DNA from: Mycobacterium marinum
Lineage (GTDB): Bacteria > Actinomycetota > Actinomycetes > Mycobacteriales > Mycobacteriaceae
Direction: 5' to 3'
Assembly (NCBI RefSeq): GCF_003391395.1
Contig: NZ_CP024190.1
Span: 62,001-126,000 of the forward strand
DNA length: 64,000 nucleotides
Part shown: positions 1-6,185 of the stretch, piece after piece
Position numbering within the stretch: the first letter of the stretch is position 1
Layout of the letters: each line of letters begins with the position of its first letter
The notes under the pieces: model-generated
Databases searched by the model: none
The model's input: the letters and a program-made list of their open reading frames with translations, nothing else
What the model was told of the DNA's origin: nothing
Translations under genes and position numbers: made by a program

Positions 1-143
1 CTGTCCACACCGGCCGGTGCGCACTGATTGTGGTCCGCCAGGGCGGGCGCCGCCAGCGCCAAGCCCAACACGATCAGGATCGTCGCGGACACCGCAAGCA
101 TTCTCTTCCCGCCGCGAGCACCGGGATGCACGGTTGAACTCAT
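1..143 (-). CDS. Secreted protein, N-terminal fragment (runs off the window)
   Basis: An ATG at 143 opens a frame that stays open to the left edge, so only the first 47 codons are present. The start MSSTVHPGARGGKRM is basic and is followed by a hydrophobic stretch (about residues 15-33, rich in L, V, A and I). A likely signal-peptidase I site is PALA|D, after which the mature protein would begin DHNQCAP. This is a typical Sec signal peptide, so the product is probably exported. A second ATG at 101 is an alternative start. The mature domain lies outside the window, so no function can be given. It lies 39 bp downstream of the GntR gene on the same strand and may be co-transcribed with it. Confidence 0.6.
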   Translation of the reverse strand, partial: MSSTVHPGARGGKRMLAVSATILIVLGLALAAPALADHNQCAPAGVD

Positions 144-182
144 CACCGCCACCGTATCGATCAAGCGGGCGGTGTGTGCTGC

Positions 183-947
183 TCAGAATGCGAGCCGGGT
201 CGCCTCGGGGGTCTCGACAACAATTTTGGGCCGCGCCGGCAGCGGCGCTACCGGCGCAGCCGTTGCATGGCCGTTGTGGCGGCACGCTTGCTCATGCGGG
301 GTGAACACCTGGCGCCGAAACAGTTCGGCCAGCATCGTTTGCGCCATCAACTCGGAGCGGCCGCTGCAGGCCGCGCGCGCGGCCTGCGGGTCACGTCGAT
401 GTATCGCCGAATGCTCGTCTTCGTAGAAGGGCAGCATGTCTTCGCGCCGGTACTGGTAGCTCGCCCAAAACGCGCCGGGTATCAGGTTTTGCGACGCGCG
501 AATGAGGGCCTGCAGTCGTGGTCCCGCGTACTCCTCGTTGATCGTTCTGCGGTATTCCGAGGTGAGTTCGGCAAAGATCCGGGCGTCCTTGGCGGCGCGA
601 AGCGTTCGCATCAGCCCGTCGAGCTCTCCCAGAATCCGAGGCGTGGGATTGGCCGCGGTGCGCGCGGACGCCATGCCATTGAGCACGCCCTCGAGCTCGT
701 AGTGCTCGAGCACGGTCGATTGGTCGAAGCGTTCCACGAACGCTCCTCGGTGATAGCGCGTGGACACGATTCCGTCGTGTTCGAGCTGGACCAACGCCTC
801 CTGGATGGGGACCCGGCTGACCCCGAGGCTCCCTGCGATCTCGTTGCGGTCGACACGGTCGCCGCTTCGTAGTTTGCCAGTCAGAATCAGGTTGAGGAGG
901 TGCGCAACAACCTGGTCTTTTTCCTTGACCCCATATTTCTTTGGCAT
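183..947 (-). CDS. GntR-family (FadR/FCD-type) transcriptional regulator, Rv0043c-like
   Basis: The 254-aa protein has an N-terminal winged helix (about residues 8-75, including RSGDRVDRNEIAGSLGVSRV and the wing DGIVSTRYHRGAFV) followed by an all-helical FCD-type effector domain. This is the FadR subgroup of GntR repressors, which usually bind a small organic acid or acyl compound and control nearby metabolic genes. The position next to an LLM oxidoreductase and the Rv0045c-like hydrolase matches M. tuberculosis Rv0043c. The last 35 or so residues (after HEQACRHNGH) are Ala/Pro-rich and probably disordered. The 110 bp upstream (948-1057) are unusually AT-rich and probably hold its promoter or operator. 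The ligand is unknown. Confidence 0.85.
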   Translation of the reverse strand: MPKKYGVKEKDQVVAHLLNLILTGKLRSGDRVDRNEIAGSLGVSRVPIQEALVQLEHDGIVSTRYHRGAFVERFDQSTVLEHYELEGVLNGMASARTAANPTPRILGELDGLMRTLRAAKDARIFAELTSEYRRTINEEYAGPRLQALIRASQNLIPGAFWASYQYRREDMLPFYEDEHSAIHRRDPQAARAACSGRSELMAQTMLAELFRRQVFTPHEQACRHNGHATAAPVAPLPARPKIVVETPEATRLAF

Positions 948-1057
948 CGGTTTCGTCGAGTCTCTTTTCGGCCCGGTCCGGCAATCAGCGCTGGAAGTTT
1001 CTCACGACTGGGCACGCAAATTCTCAGATTTGACGATTAAATTTACGTTCTCGAAAG

Positions 1058-1855
1058 TCAGCGGCTGTCACGCCATCTGCACAACGCCTCGGCAGCTGCC
1101 AGGTCGTAGTCGGGCCCATCGCACCCGACGGTCAGCAGTGTGACTCCCAGACCGGCGAGTGCGTCGGCGTCGGCGCTGAGCCTGCTGCTGTCCTGAAGCG
1201 CGGCAGAACGCTCGATGGTGGCTGGATCCCGACCGACGTCGGCGCAGTGCCGGGCGAGCACCGCGGACTTCGCCGGGAACTCGTCAACGCCGGTGAAGCT
1301 GTGCCAGATGTCAGCGTGTTCGGCGACCAGCCGTAGCGTCTTGCGTTCGCCCCCGCCGCCGATCAGGACCGGAATGTCGCGAGTAGGCGCCGGGTTCAGC
1401 TTCGCCAGCCGCGTTTTGATCCGGGGGAGGGCGCCGGCTAGATCGTCGAGGCGGCTGCCTGCGGTGCCGAACTCGTACCCGTATTCGTCGTAGTCCTTCT
1501 GCTTCCAGCCCGAACCGATCCCCAGGATGAGCCGGCCGTCGCAAATGTGGTCGACGGTGCGAGCCATATCGGCCAGCAACTCCGGATTGCGGTAGGAGTT
1601 GCAGGTCACCAGCGCGCCGATCTGGATGCGCGAGGTCTGTTCGGCCCAGGCCGCCAGCATGGTCCAACACTCGAAATGGGCTCCATCGGGGTCGCCGAAC
1701 AGCGGGAAGAAGTGGTCCCAGTTGAAGGCGATGTCGACACCGATGTCTTCGCACCGGCGCACGGCATCGCGGATATCGCCGTAGTGCGAGGCGTGTTGTG
1801 GCTGCAGCTGAACGCCGATACGCAAAGGTCGATCGGGATGTACGGGTGAGGTCAT
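1058..1855 (-). CDS. LLM-class F420-dependent oxidoreductase, Rv0044c-like
   Basis: This is a luciferase-like monooxygenase fold protein of about 265 aa. Family marks are the N-terminal strand RIGVQLQPQHASHY, the segment FNWDHFFPLFGD, QIGALVTCNSYRNPELLADM and the turn GRLILGIGSGWKQKDYDEYG. In mycobacteria this group mostly uses the deazaflavin F420 to reduce or oxidise small substrates, and the true substrate here is unknown. I chose ATG 1855 (MTSPVHPDRPLRIG) because it matches the length of Rv0044c (264 aa). An upstream extension to 1909 would overlap the preceding hydrolase gene. It lies between the hydrolase and GntR genes on the same strand. Confidence 0.85.
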   Translation of the reverse strand: MTSPVHPDRPLRIGVQLQPQHASHYGDIRDAVRRCEDIGVDIAFNWDHFFPLFGDPDGAHFECWTMLAAWAEQTSRIQIGALVTCNSYRNPELLADMARTVDHICDGRLILGIGSGWKQKDYDEYGYEFGTAGSRLDDLAGALPRIKTRLAKLNPAPTRDIPVLIGGGGERKTLRLVAEHADIWHSFTGVDEFPAKSAVLARHCADVGRDPATIERSAALQDSSRLSADADALAGLGVTLLTVGCDGPDYDLAAAEALCRWRDSR

Positions 1856-1886
1856 AAGACCACCGTAGGCGTGTTGCGGCGCGGGC

Positions 1887-2801
1887 TCAGCGCCCGCCGA
1901 GCACTCCACGCAGGATCTCGACTAGGACCCGGGGTTGGTCGCTTTGCACCGAATGACCCGAGTTCTCGACCGTCTGTGCGCCACGAAAACCCTTCGCACG
2001 CCCGCGCAGCTCGGCGATGTCCTCGTCGCTGACGAAGCCCGACTTACCGCCGCGCACCAGGGTGACCGGCGCCGCCAACGCATCGACGTCGTCCCAGAGG
2101 ACGGCGAAGTCGGGGAAAGCGCGGATGGCGTCATAACGCCATGCCCAGTTGCCGTTCTCCAGCCGCCGAGAGTTGTGGAACACGCCGCGGCGCAGAGCCT
2201 TTACTTCGCGATGTGGTGCCGCGGCGACCGTCAGATCCAACATGGCCTGGAAGCTGGGAAACTCCCGCTCCCCGTGCATCAGGGCAACCGTGCCGCGCTG
2301 TTCCGCGGTCATTTCAGCGTGGCGCTGCAAGGCAGAGGGGGTGACGTCGATGAGCACCAGCTCGTCGACGAGTTCGGGTGCCAGGGCGCCGAGCCGTATC
2401 GCGGTCAGCCCGCCCAGCGACATCCCGACAACGAATTCGGCTTCGGATGCCAGCTCGCGCAGCGCCGGTACCAGTGCGTCCGCGTTGTGCTGGGGTGAAT
2501 AGTCACCGTCCTGACGCCAGGCCGAATGGCCGTGGCCGGGAAGGTCCACCGCCAGCGCCGGTTCGCCAAGACCGACGATCACGGTGTCCCAGGTGTGGGC
2601 GTTTTGCCCCCCGCCATGCAGAAAGATCACCCGCGGGGCGCGGCCGCCCCAGCGCAACGCGCTGATCCTGGTCTCGGCCGCGCCGACTTCGATGCGCTCC
2701 ACTTCCGGAAGCGGACCCGTCACCCCGGCCTGTTCGGCATTCTCGGCCAGCAGGTCGAACTCGGTGAGGCCGGTCAGATCGTCGGGGAAGGAGTCGGTCA
2801 C
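1887..2801 (-). CDS. Alpha/beta-hydrolase, Rv0045c-like esterase
   Basis: The protein of about 304 aa closely resembles M. tuberculosis Rv0045c, a structurally characterised serine esterase. The oxyanion-side loop FLHGGGQNAHTWD, DLPGHGHS, the nucleophile elbow VGMSLGGLTA (catalytic Ser) and the late SGHSVQSDQP (catalytic His) are all present. The start is set at GTG 2801 (reading VTDSFPDDLTGL), which matches the N-terminus of the homolog. The longer reading to 2864 would translate the inverted-repeat sequence at 2821-2854 and is unlikely. It is downstream of ino1 on the same strand, separated by a strong hairpin, so it may be transcribed independently. The physiological ester substrate is not known. 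Confidence 0.9.
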   Translation of the reverse strand: MTDSFPDDLTGLTEFDLLAENAEQAGVTGPLPEVERIEVGAAETRISALRWGGRAPRVIFLHGGGQNAHTWDTVIVGLGEPALAVDLPGHGHSAWRQDGDYSPQHNADALVPALRELASEAEFVVGMSLGGLTAIRLGALAPELVDELVLIDVTPSALQRHAEMTAEQRGTVALMHGEREFPSFQAMLDLTVAAAPHREVKALRRGVFHNSRRLENGNWAWRYDAIRAFPDFAVLWDDVDALAAPVTLVRGGKSGFVSDEDIAELRGRAKGFRGAQTVENSGHSVQSDQPRVLVEILRGVLGGR

Positions 2802-2820
2802 ACCTGCGACTCTACGAGCT

Positions 2821-2880
2821 GCGCCGAGCGTCACGCTGGGGTGACGCTCGGCGCAGAAAGCCACGCTGGCGTGACGCTCG
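2821..2880. repeat. Inverted-repeat hairpin plus a partial second copy between ino1 and the hydrolase
   Basis: GCGCCGAGCGTCAC (2821-2834) is followed after GCTGGG by its exact reverse complement (2841-2854), giving a 14-bp perfect stem. A second copy of the core (CACGCTGGCGTGACGCTCGG, 2861-2880) lies immediately next to it. There is no T run, so it is not a classical intrinsic terminator. It sits just past the ino1 stop and could stabilise mRNA 3' ends, pause transcription, or be a dispersed intergenic repeat. Confidence 0.7.
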
Positions 2881-2891
2881 GTAGGAAGGGG

Positions 2892-4010
2892 TTAGCCCTC
2901 GATGATGAACTCTTCGAGCTGGGTGCGCGCAACGTCGTCGGCCAGCTGCTTCGGCGGGCTCTTCATCAGGTAGGCCGATGCCGGGATGACCGGGCCACCG
3001 ATGCCGCGGTCCTTGGCGATCTTGGCCGCCCGCACCGCGTCGATGATGATGCCCGCCGAGTTCGGCGAGTCCCACACCTCGAGCTTGTACTCCAGGTTCA
3101 GCGGCACGTCACCGAAGGCACGGCCTTCCAGGCGCACGTAGGCCCACTTGCGGTCGTCGAGCCAGGCCACGTGGTCGGACGGGCCGATGTGGACGTTCTT
3201 GTCCTCGACCTTGCCGGCCAGCGAGCCGGTGAGGTTGGACGTCACGGCTTGGGTCTTGGAGACCTTCTTGGACTCCAGGCGCTCGCGCTCGAGCATGTTC
3301 TTGAAGTCCATGTTGCCGCCGACGTTGAGCTGGTAGGTGCGGTCCAGGGTGACCCCGCGGTCCTCGAACAGCTTGGCCATCACGCGGTGGGTGATGGTGG
3401 CGCCGACCTGGCTCTTGATGTCGTCGCCGATGATCGGCACGCCGGCGTCCTTGAACTTCTTGGCCCAGGCCGGGTCGGAGGCGATGAACACCGGCAGCGC
3501 GTTGACGAACGCCACGCCGGCGTCGATGGCGCACTGGGCGTAGAACTTGTCGGCCTCCTCGGAGCCCACCGGCAGGTAGGACACCAGGACGTCGACCTTG
3601 TTGTCCTTGAGGACCTTCACCACGTCGACCGGCTCGTCGTCGGACAGCTCGATGGTGTCGGCGTAGTACTTGCCGATGCCGTCGAGCGTCGGACCACGCT
3701 GCACCACCACGTTGGTGGGCGCCACGTCGGCGATCTTGATGGTGTTGTTCTCCGAGGCGAAGATCGCGTCGGACAGATCGAAGCCGACCTTCTTGGCGTC
3801 GACATCGAAAGCCGCCACGAACTTGACGTCGCGCACGTGGTACGGGCCGAACCGCACGTGCATGAGGCCGGGCACCATCGAGTTGTCGTCGGCATTTTGG
3901 TAGTACTCGACGCCCTGGACCAGCGAGGACGCGCAGTTGCCGACGCCGACAATGGCGACTCGTACCTCAGGCTGCGCACCCGGCGCGCCTAGCGGCTTCT
4001 TCTCACTCAT
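2892..4010 (-). CDS. ino1: Inositol-1-phosphate synthase
   Basis: The 372-aa protein converts glucose 6-phosphate to 1L-myo-inositol 1-phosphate in an NAD-dependent reaction in the cytoplasm. This feeds mycothiol, phosphatidylinositol, PIM and LAM synthesis. The N-terminal dinucleotide-binding loop VAIVGVGNCASSLVQG, the core SYLPVGSEEADKFYAQCAID, and the catalytic region GDDIKSQVGATITHR and NVGGNMDFKNM are clear. The length agrees with Rv0046c (367 aa). A good ribosome-binding site (TTAGGAGAACG) precedes ATG 4010. The gene follows the padR-like gene by 61 bp, so the two are probably co-transcribed and the PadR protein may regulate this operon. Confidence 0.97.
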   Translation of the reverse strand: MSEKKPLGAPGAQPEVRVAIVGVGNCASSLVQGVEYYQNADDNSMVPGLMHVRFGPYHVRDVKFVAAFDVDAKKVGFDLSDAIFASENNTIKIADVAPTNVVVQRGPTLDGIGKYYADTIELSDDEPVDVVKVLKDNKVDVLVSYLPVGSEEADKFYAQCAIDAGVAFVNALPVFIASDPAWAKKFKDAGVPIIGDDIKSQVGATITHRVMAKLFEDRGVTLDRTYQLNVGGNMDFKNMLERERLESKKVSKTQAVTSNLTGSLAGKVEDKNVHIGPSDHVAWLDDRKWAYVRLEGRAFGDVPLNLEYKLEVWDSPNSAGIIIDAVRAAKIAKDRGIGGPVIPASAYLMKSPPKQLADDVARTQLEEFIIEG

Positions 4011-4071
4011 TCGGGCGTTCTCCTAACCTCATTGCTTCTGCGGTGTCTAGGCATTGTTGGTTTGCGGGGGT

Positions 4072-4614
4072 TCAGGTCTGTTCAGCGTGATTGGGTGCGG
4101 CGCGTTCGGCGGCGATGAGCTCGTTGAGCCACTTGACCTCACGCTCGCTGGACTCCAGTCCGAGTTGATGCAGCTGGCGGGTGTAGCGGTCGAACGAGCT
4201 GCTAGCCCGGGCCACCGCGTCACGCAGGCCTTCCCGGCGTTCCTCCACCTGGCGGCGACGGCCTTCCAGGATGCGCATCCGCGCTTCGGCCGGGGTGCGG
4301 TTGAAGAACGCCAGGTGTACCCCGAAGCCGTCGTCGGTGTAGTTGTGCGGGCCGGTGTCGGCAACCAGCTCGCCGAAGCGCCGACGGCCGGCATCGGTGA
4401 GCTGGTAGACCCGCCGGGCCCGCCGCACCGGCATCCCCGTGGGGGCGGCGTTCTCGGCGATCAACCCTTCGGCCTGCATGCGCCGCAACGCGGGATACAG
4501 CGATCCGTAGGAGAATGCCCGGAACGCGCCGAGCAGGCCGGTCAGGCGTTTGCGCAACTCATAGCCATGCATCGGCGATTCGATGAGCAGGCCCAGGATG
4601 GCGAGCTCCAGCAT
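4072..4614 (-). CDS. PadR-family transcriptional regulator, Rv0047c-like
   Basis: The 180-aa protein begins MLELAILGLLIESPMHGYEL, the hallmark PadR winged helix. Next comes the recognition region AFSYGSLYPALRRMQAEGLI, the wing RRARRVYQLTDAGRRRF, and a C-terminal helical dimerisation domain (Vir_act_alpha_C type, about residues 100-175). PadR proteins are usually repressors that release DNA on binding a small phenolic or drug-like ligand. ATG 4614 is preferred over 4698 because of the strong GGGAGGTGG ribosome-binding site and the 180-aa length of Rv0047c. It is the first gene of a likely padR-ino1 unit. A 13-bp palindrome at 4669-4681 upstream is a candidate autoregulatory site. Confidence 0.92.
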   Translation of the reverse strand: MLELAILGLLIESPMHGYELRKRLTGLLGAFRAFSYGSLYPALRRMQAEGLIAENAAPTGMPVRRARRVYQLTDAGRRRFGELVADTGPHNYTDDGFGVHLAFFNRTPAEARMRILEGRRRQVEERREGLRDAVARASSSFDRYTRQLHQLGLESSEREVKWLNELIAAERAAPNHAEQT

Positions 4615-4668
4615 CGAACCACCTCCCTTGCATGCCTGGTTACGACGAACCGACGCCTCGCGCCATAG

Positions 4669-4681
4669 TATCGTCGCGATA
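4669..4681. promoter_or_regulatory. Candidate operator palindrome upstream of the padR-like gene
   Basis: TATCGTCGCGATA is a perfect inverted repeat (TATCG-TCG-CGATA) about 55 bp before the padR-like start, in an otherwise GC-rich leader. The position suits autoregulation by the PadR protein and control of ino1. This is inference from position and symmetry only. Confidence 0.35.
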
Positions 4682-4768
4682 TATTCGCCACAACACAACC
4701 TACCGTTGGTGCGGTGTTAGTCACAGTTGGTTGGCGGGGAAACCCGCTGAACGACGAGCCCGTTCGGG

Positions 4769-5638
4769 CTAGGACGGGTAGTTCACCTGTTTGATGGTGC
4801 CGTCGCCGGCAAAGGCGATGTATCCACTGCCGTAGTCGCTCGAGACGTATAACTGTAGCGATATCGCCCCGGGGGTGGTCGGGTCGCTCGCGGGGTTGAT
4901 GGACAGGTACATGTTGGTGACGTCTTTCTGCTTCATCCCCAGGGTCTCCGCGGCCCCGCGCATGATGCCCACTGCCGTCTTCACGTCGAACTTGCCCAGG
5001 TCGACGAGCGCGGTGTCGGCGCCGCTTCGGGCGCTGCCGGTGGGATCCCCCCAGCCGCCGCGGTAGGTGTAGCTCAAGATCCTGCGTTCGTCGGCGGGGT
5101 CTTTGCGGTCCAGCACCGCGTACTCGGGATAGATCACCATCCGGTAGCCCATCGTGTCCCCGAACCTCTTGCGGGTTTGTTCCAGCAGCCCGGTCAGCCC
5201 GCCCAGCGAGTGCAATTGCTTGGGCGGTGTCAGCACCACCGCCGCCACCCCGTCGGGCTTGGCGCCCGGGTCCGTCGTGAAGTCCAGCGGCGAACGGGTG
5301 TTCCCGTACAGGCCCCAGCCGATCGCAACACCTAACAAGATCGAGACACCCAACGCGGCCGCCAGCAGGCCAAGGCTGTTGCGCTGGCCCCGAGACTTGA
5401 GGGCCGGCACCTCTGCGGGCGCACTCTCGGATTGCAGGTCGGCGACCAAGTGCTGCAGGTCACCCAACGTAACCGCCTGGGTTGCCGTGGCGACCCGCTG
5501 GCGATGCTCCTCCATCGAGAGCTGGCCGTCGCTGAGGGCACTGTCGAGAATCTGGCAGGCGTCTTGCCGGTCGGTGTCCTTGGCCCGGGTCGCCGTCGAG
5601 CCTCCACGCGCAAGTGATGCGCCTAGCCATTTCGCCAC
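4769..5638 (-). CDS. DUF1707-containing membrane protein, Rv0048c-like
   Basis: The 289-aa protein has an N-terminal DUF1707 segment (DRQDACQILDSALSDGQLSM and the following lines to about residue 75), a Ser/Lys-rich linker, and one transmembrane helix (LGLLAAALGVSILLGVAIGW, about residues 88-110). The extracytoplasmic domain of about 180 aa is not one I can assign. Topology is therefore N-in, C-out. GTG 5638 gives exactly the length of Rv0048c; the longer reading from 5707 lacks support. It is divergent from the Rv0049-ponA1 block and upstream of padR-ino1 on the minus strand. The function is unknown. Its neighbour ponA1 suggests an envelope role, but that is only context. Confidence 0.85.
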   Translation of the reverse strand: MAKWLGASLARGGSTATRAKDTDRQDACQILDSALSDGQLSMEEHRQRVATATQAVTLGDLQHLVADLQSESAPAEVPALKSRGQRNSLGLLAAALGVSILLGVAIGWGLYGNTRSPLDFTTDPGAKPDGVAAVVLTPPKQLHSLGGLTGLLEQTRKRFGDTMGYRMVIYPEYAVLDRKDPADERRILSYTYRGGWGDPTGSARSGADTALVDLGKFDVKTAVGIMRGAAETLGMKQKDVTNMYLSINPASDPTTPGAISLQLYVSSDYGSGYIAFAGDGTIKQVNYPS

Positions 5639-5737
5639 GCCGATGATCGTAGAAGTCCCCGCCGGCAGGTGGTCAACGAATGCCCAGGAGACGCGCGATA
5701 ACGGCATTGTTGCGTATCGGTGGTGCGGATCGCGACG

Positions 5738-5743
5738 TACTCT
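5738..5743 (+). promoter_or_regulatory. Candidate -10 box giving a leaderless transcript for the DUF5318/ponA1 operon
   Basis: TACTCT fits the mycobacterial SigA -10 pattern TANNNT. Its last base is 7 nt before GTG 5751, so transcription would start at or next to the start codon. There is no Shine-Dalgarno sequence before this GTG, which fits leaderless translation. No convincing -35 box is seen. Confidence 0.35.
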
Positions 5744-5750
5744 GGTCAGC

Positions 5751-6185
5751 GTGCGACTGCAGCGACAGGTAGTGGATTACGCGCTTCGGCGGCGCTCACT
5801 GCTGGCCGAGGTGTATTCGGGGCGCACCGGTGTTTCCGAGGTGTGCGACGCGAATCCCTATCTGCTGCGCGCGGCGAAGTTTCACGGGAAACAAAGTCAG
5901 GTGATCTGCCCGATCTGCCGTAAAGAGCAGCTCACGCTGGTGTCTTGGGTGTTCGGTGACCACCTGGGCCCGGTGTCGGGTTCGGCGCGTACCGCCGAAG
6001 AGTTGATCATGTTGACCACCCGGTTCTCCGAGTTCGCGGTGCACGTCGTGGAGGTGTGCCGCACCTGCAGTTGGAATCACCTGGTGAAGTCCTATGTCCT
6101 GGGTGCGGCACGTCCCGCACGTCCCCCGCGGGGAACCGGTGGCAAGCGCACGGCGCGCAATGGAGCCCGCACTGCCAGTGAGTAA
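5751..6185 (+). CDS. DUF5318 family protein, Rv0049-like
   Basis: The 144-aa protein starts at GTG 5751 (VRLQRQVVDYALRRRSLLAE). It has four cysteines arranged as two CxxC pairs (VICPICRKEQ and VCRTCSW), which suggests a small zinc-ribbon-like fold. The C-terminus is basic (ARPARPPRGTGGKRTARNGA). It is nearly identical in outline to M. tuberculosis Rv0049, a conserved mycobacterial protein of unknown role. Its stop overlaps the ponA1 start by 8 nt (GTGAGTAA), so ponA1 translation is probably coupled to it. A function linked to cell-wall synthesis is plausible from this coupling but not shown. Confidence 0.9.
   Translation: MRLQRQVVDYALRRRSLLAEVYSGRTGVSEVCDANPYLLRAAKFHGKQSQVICPICRKEQLTLVSWVFGDHLGPVSGSARTAEELIMLTTRFSEFAVHVVEVCRTCSWNHLVKSYVLGAARPARPPRGTGGKRTARNGARTASE

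Noticed and set aside
2526..3992. 488-aa plus-strand frame opposite ino1
   Set aside because: Shadow of ino1; composition is typical of the complementary strand of high-GC genes.
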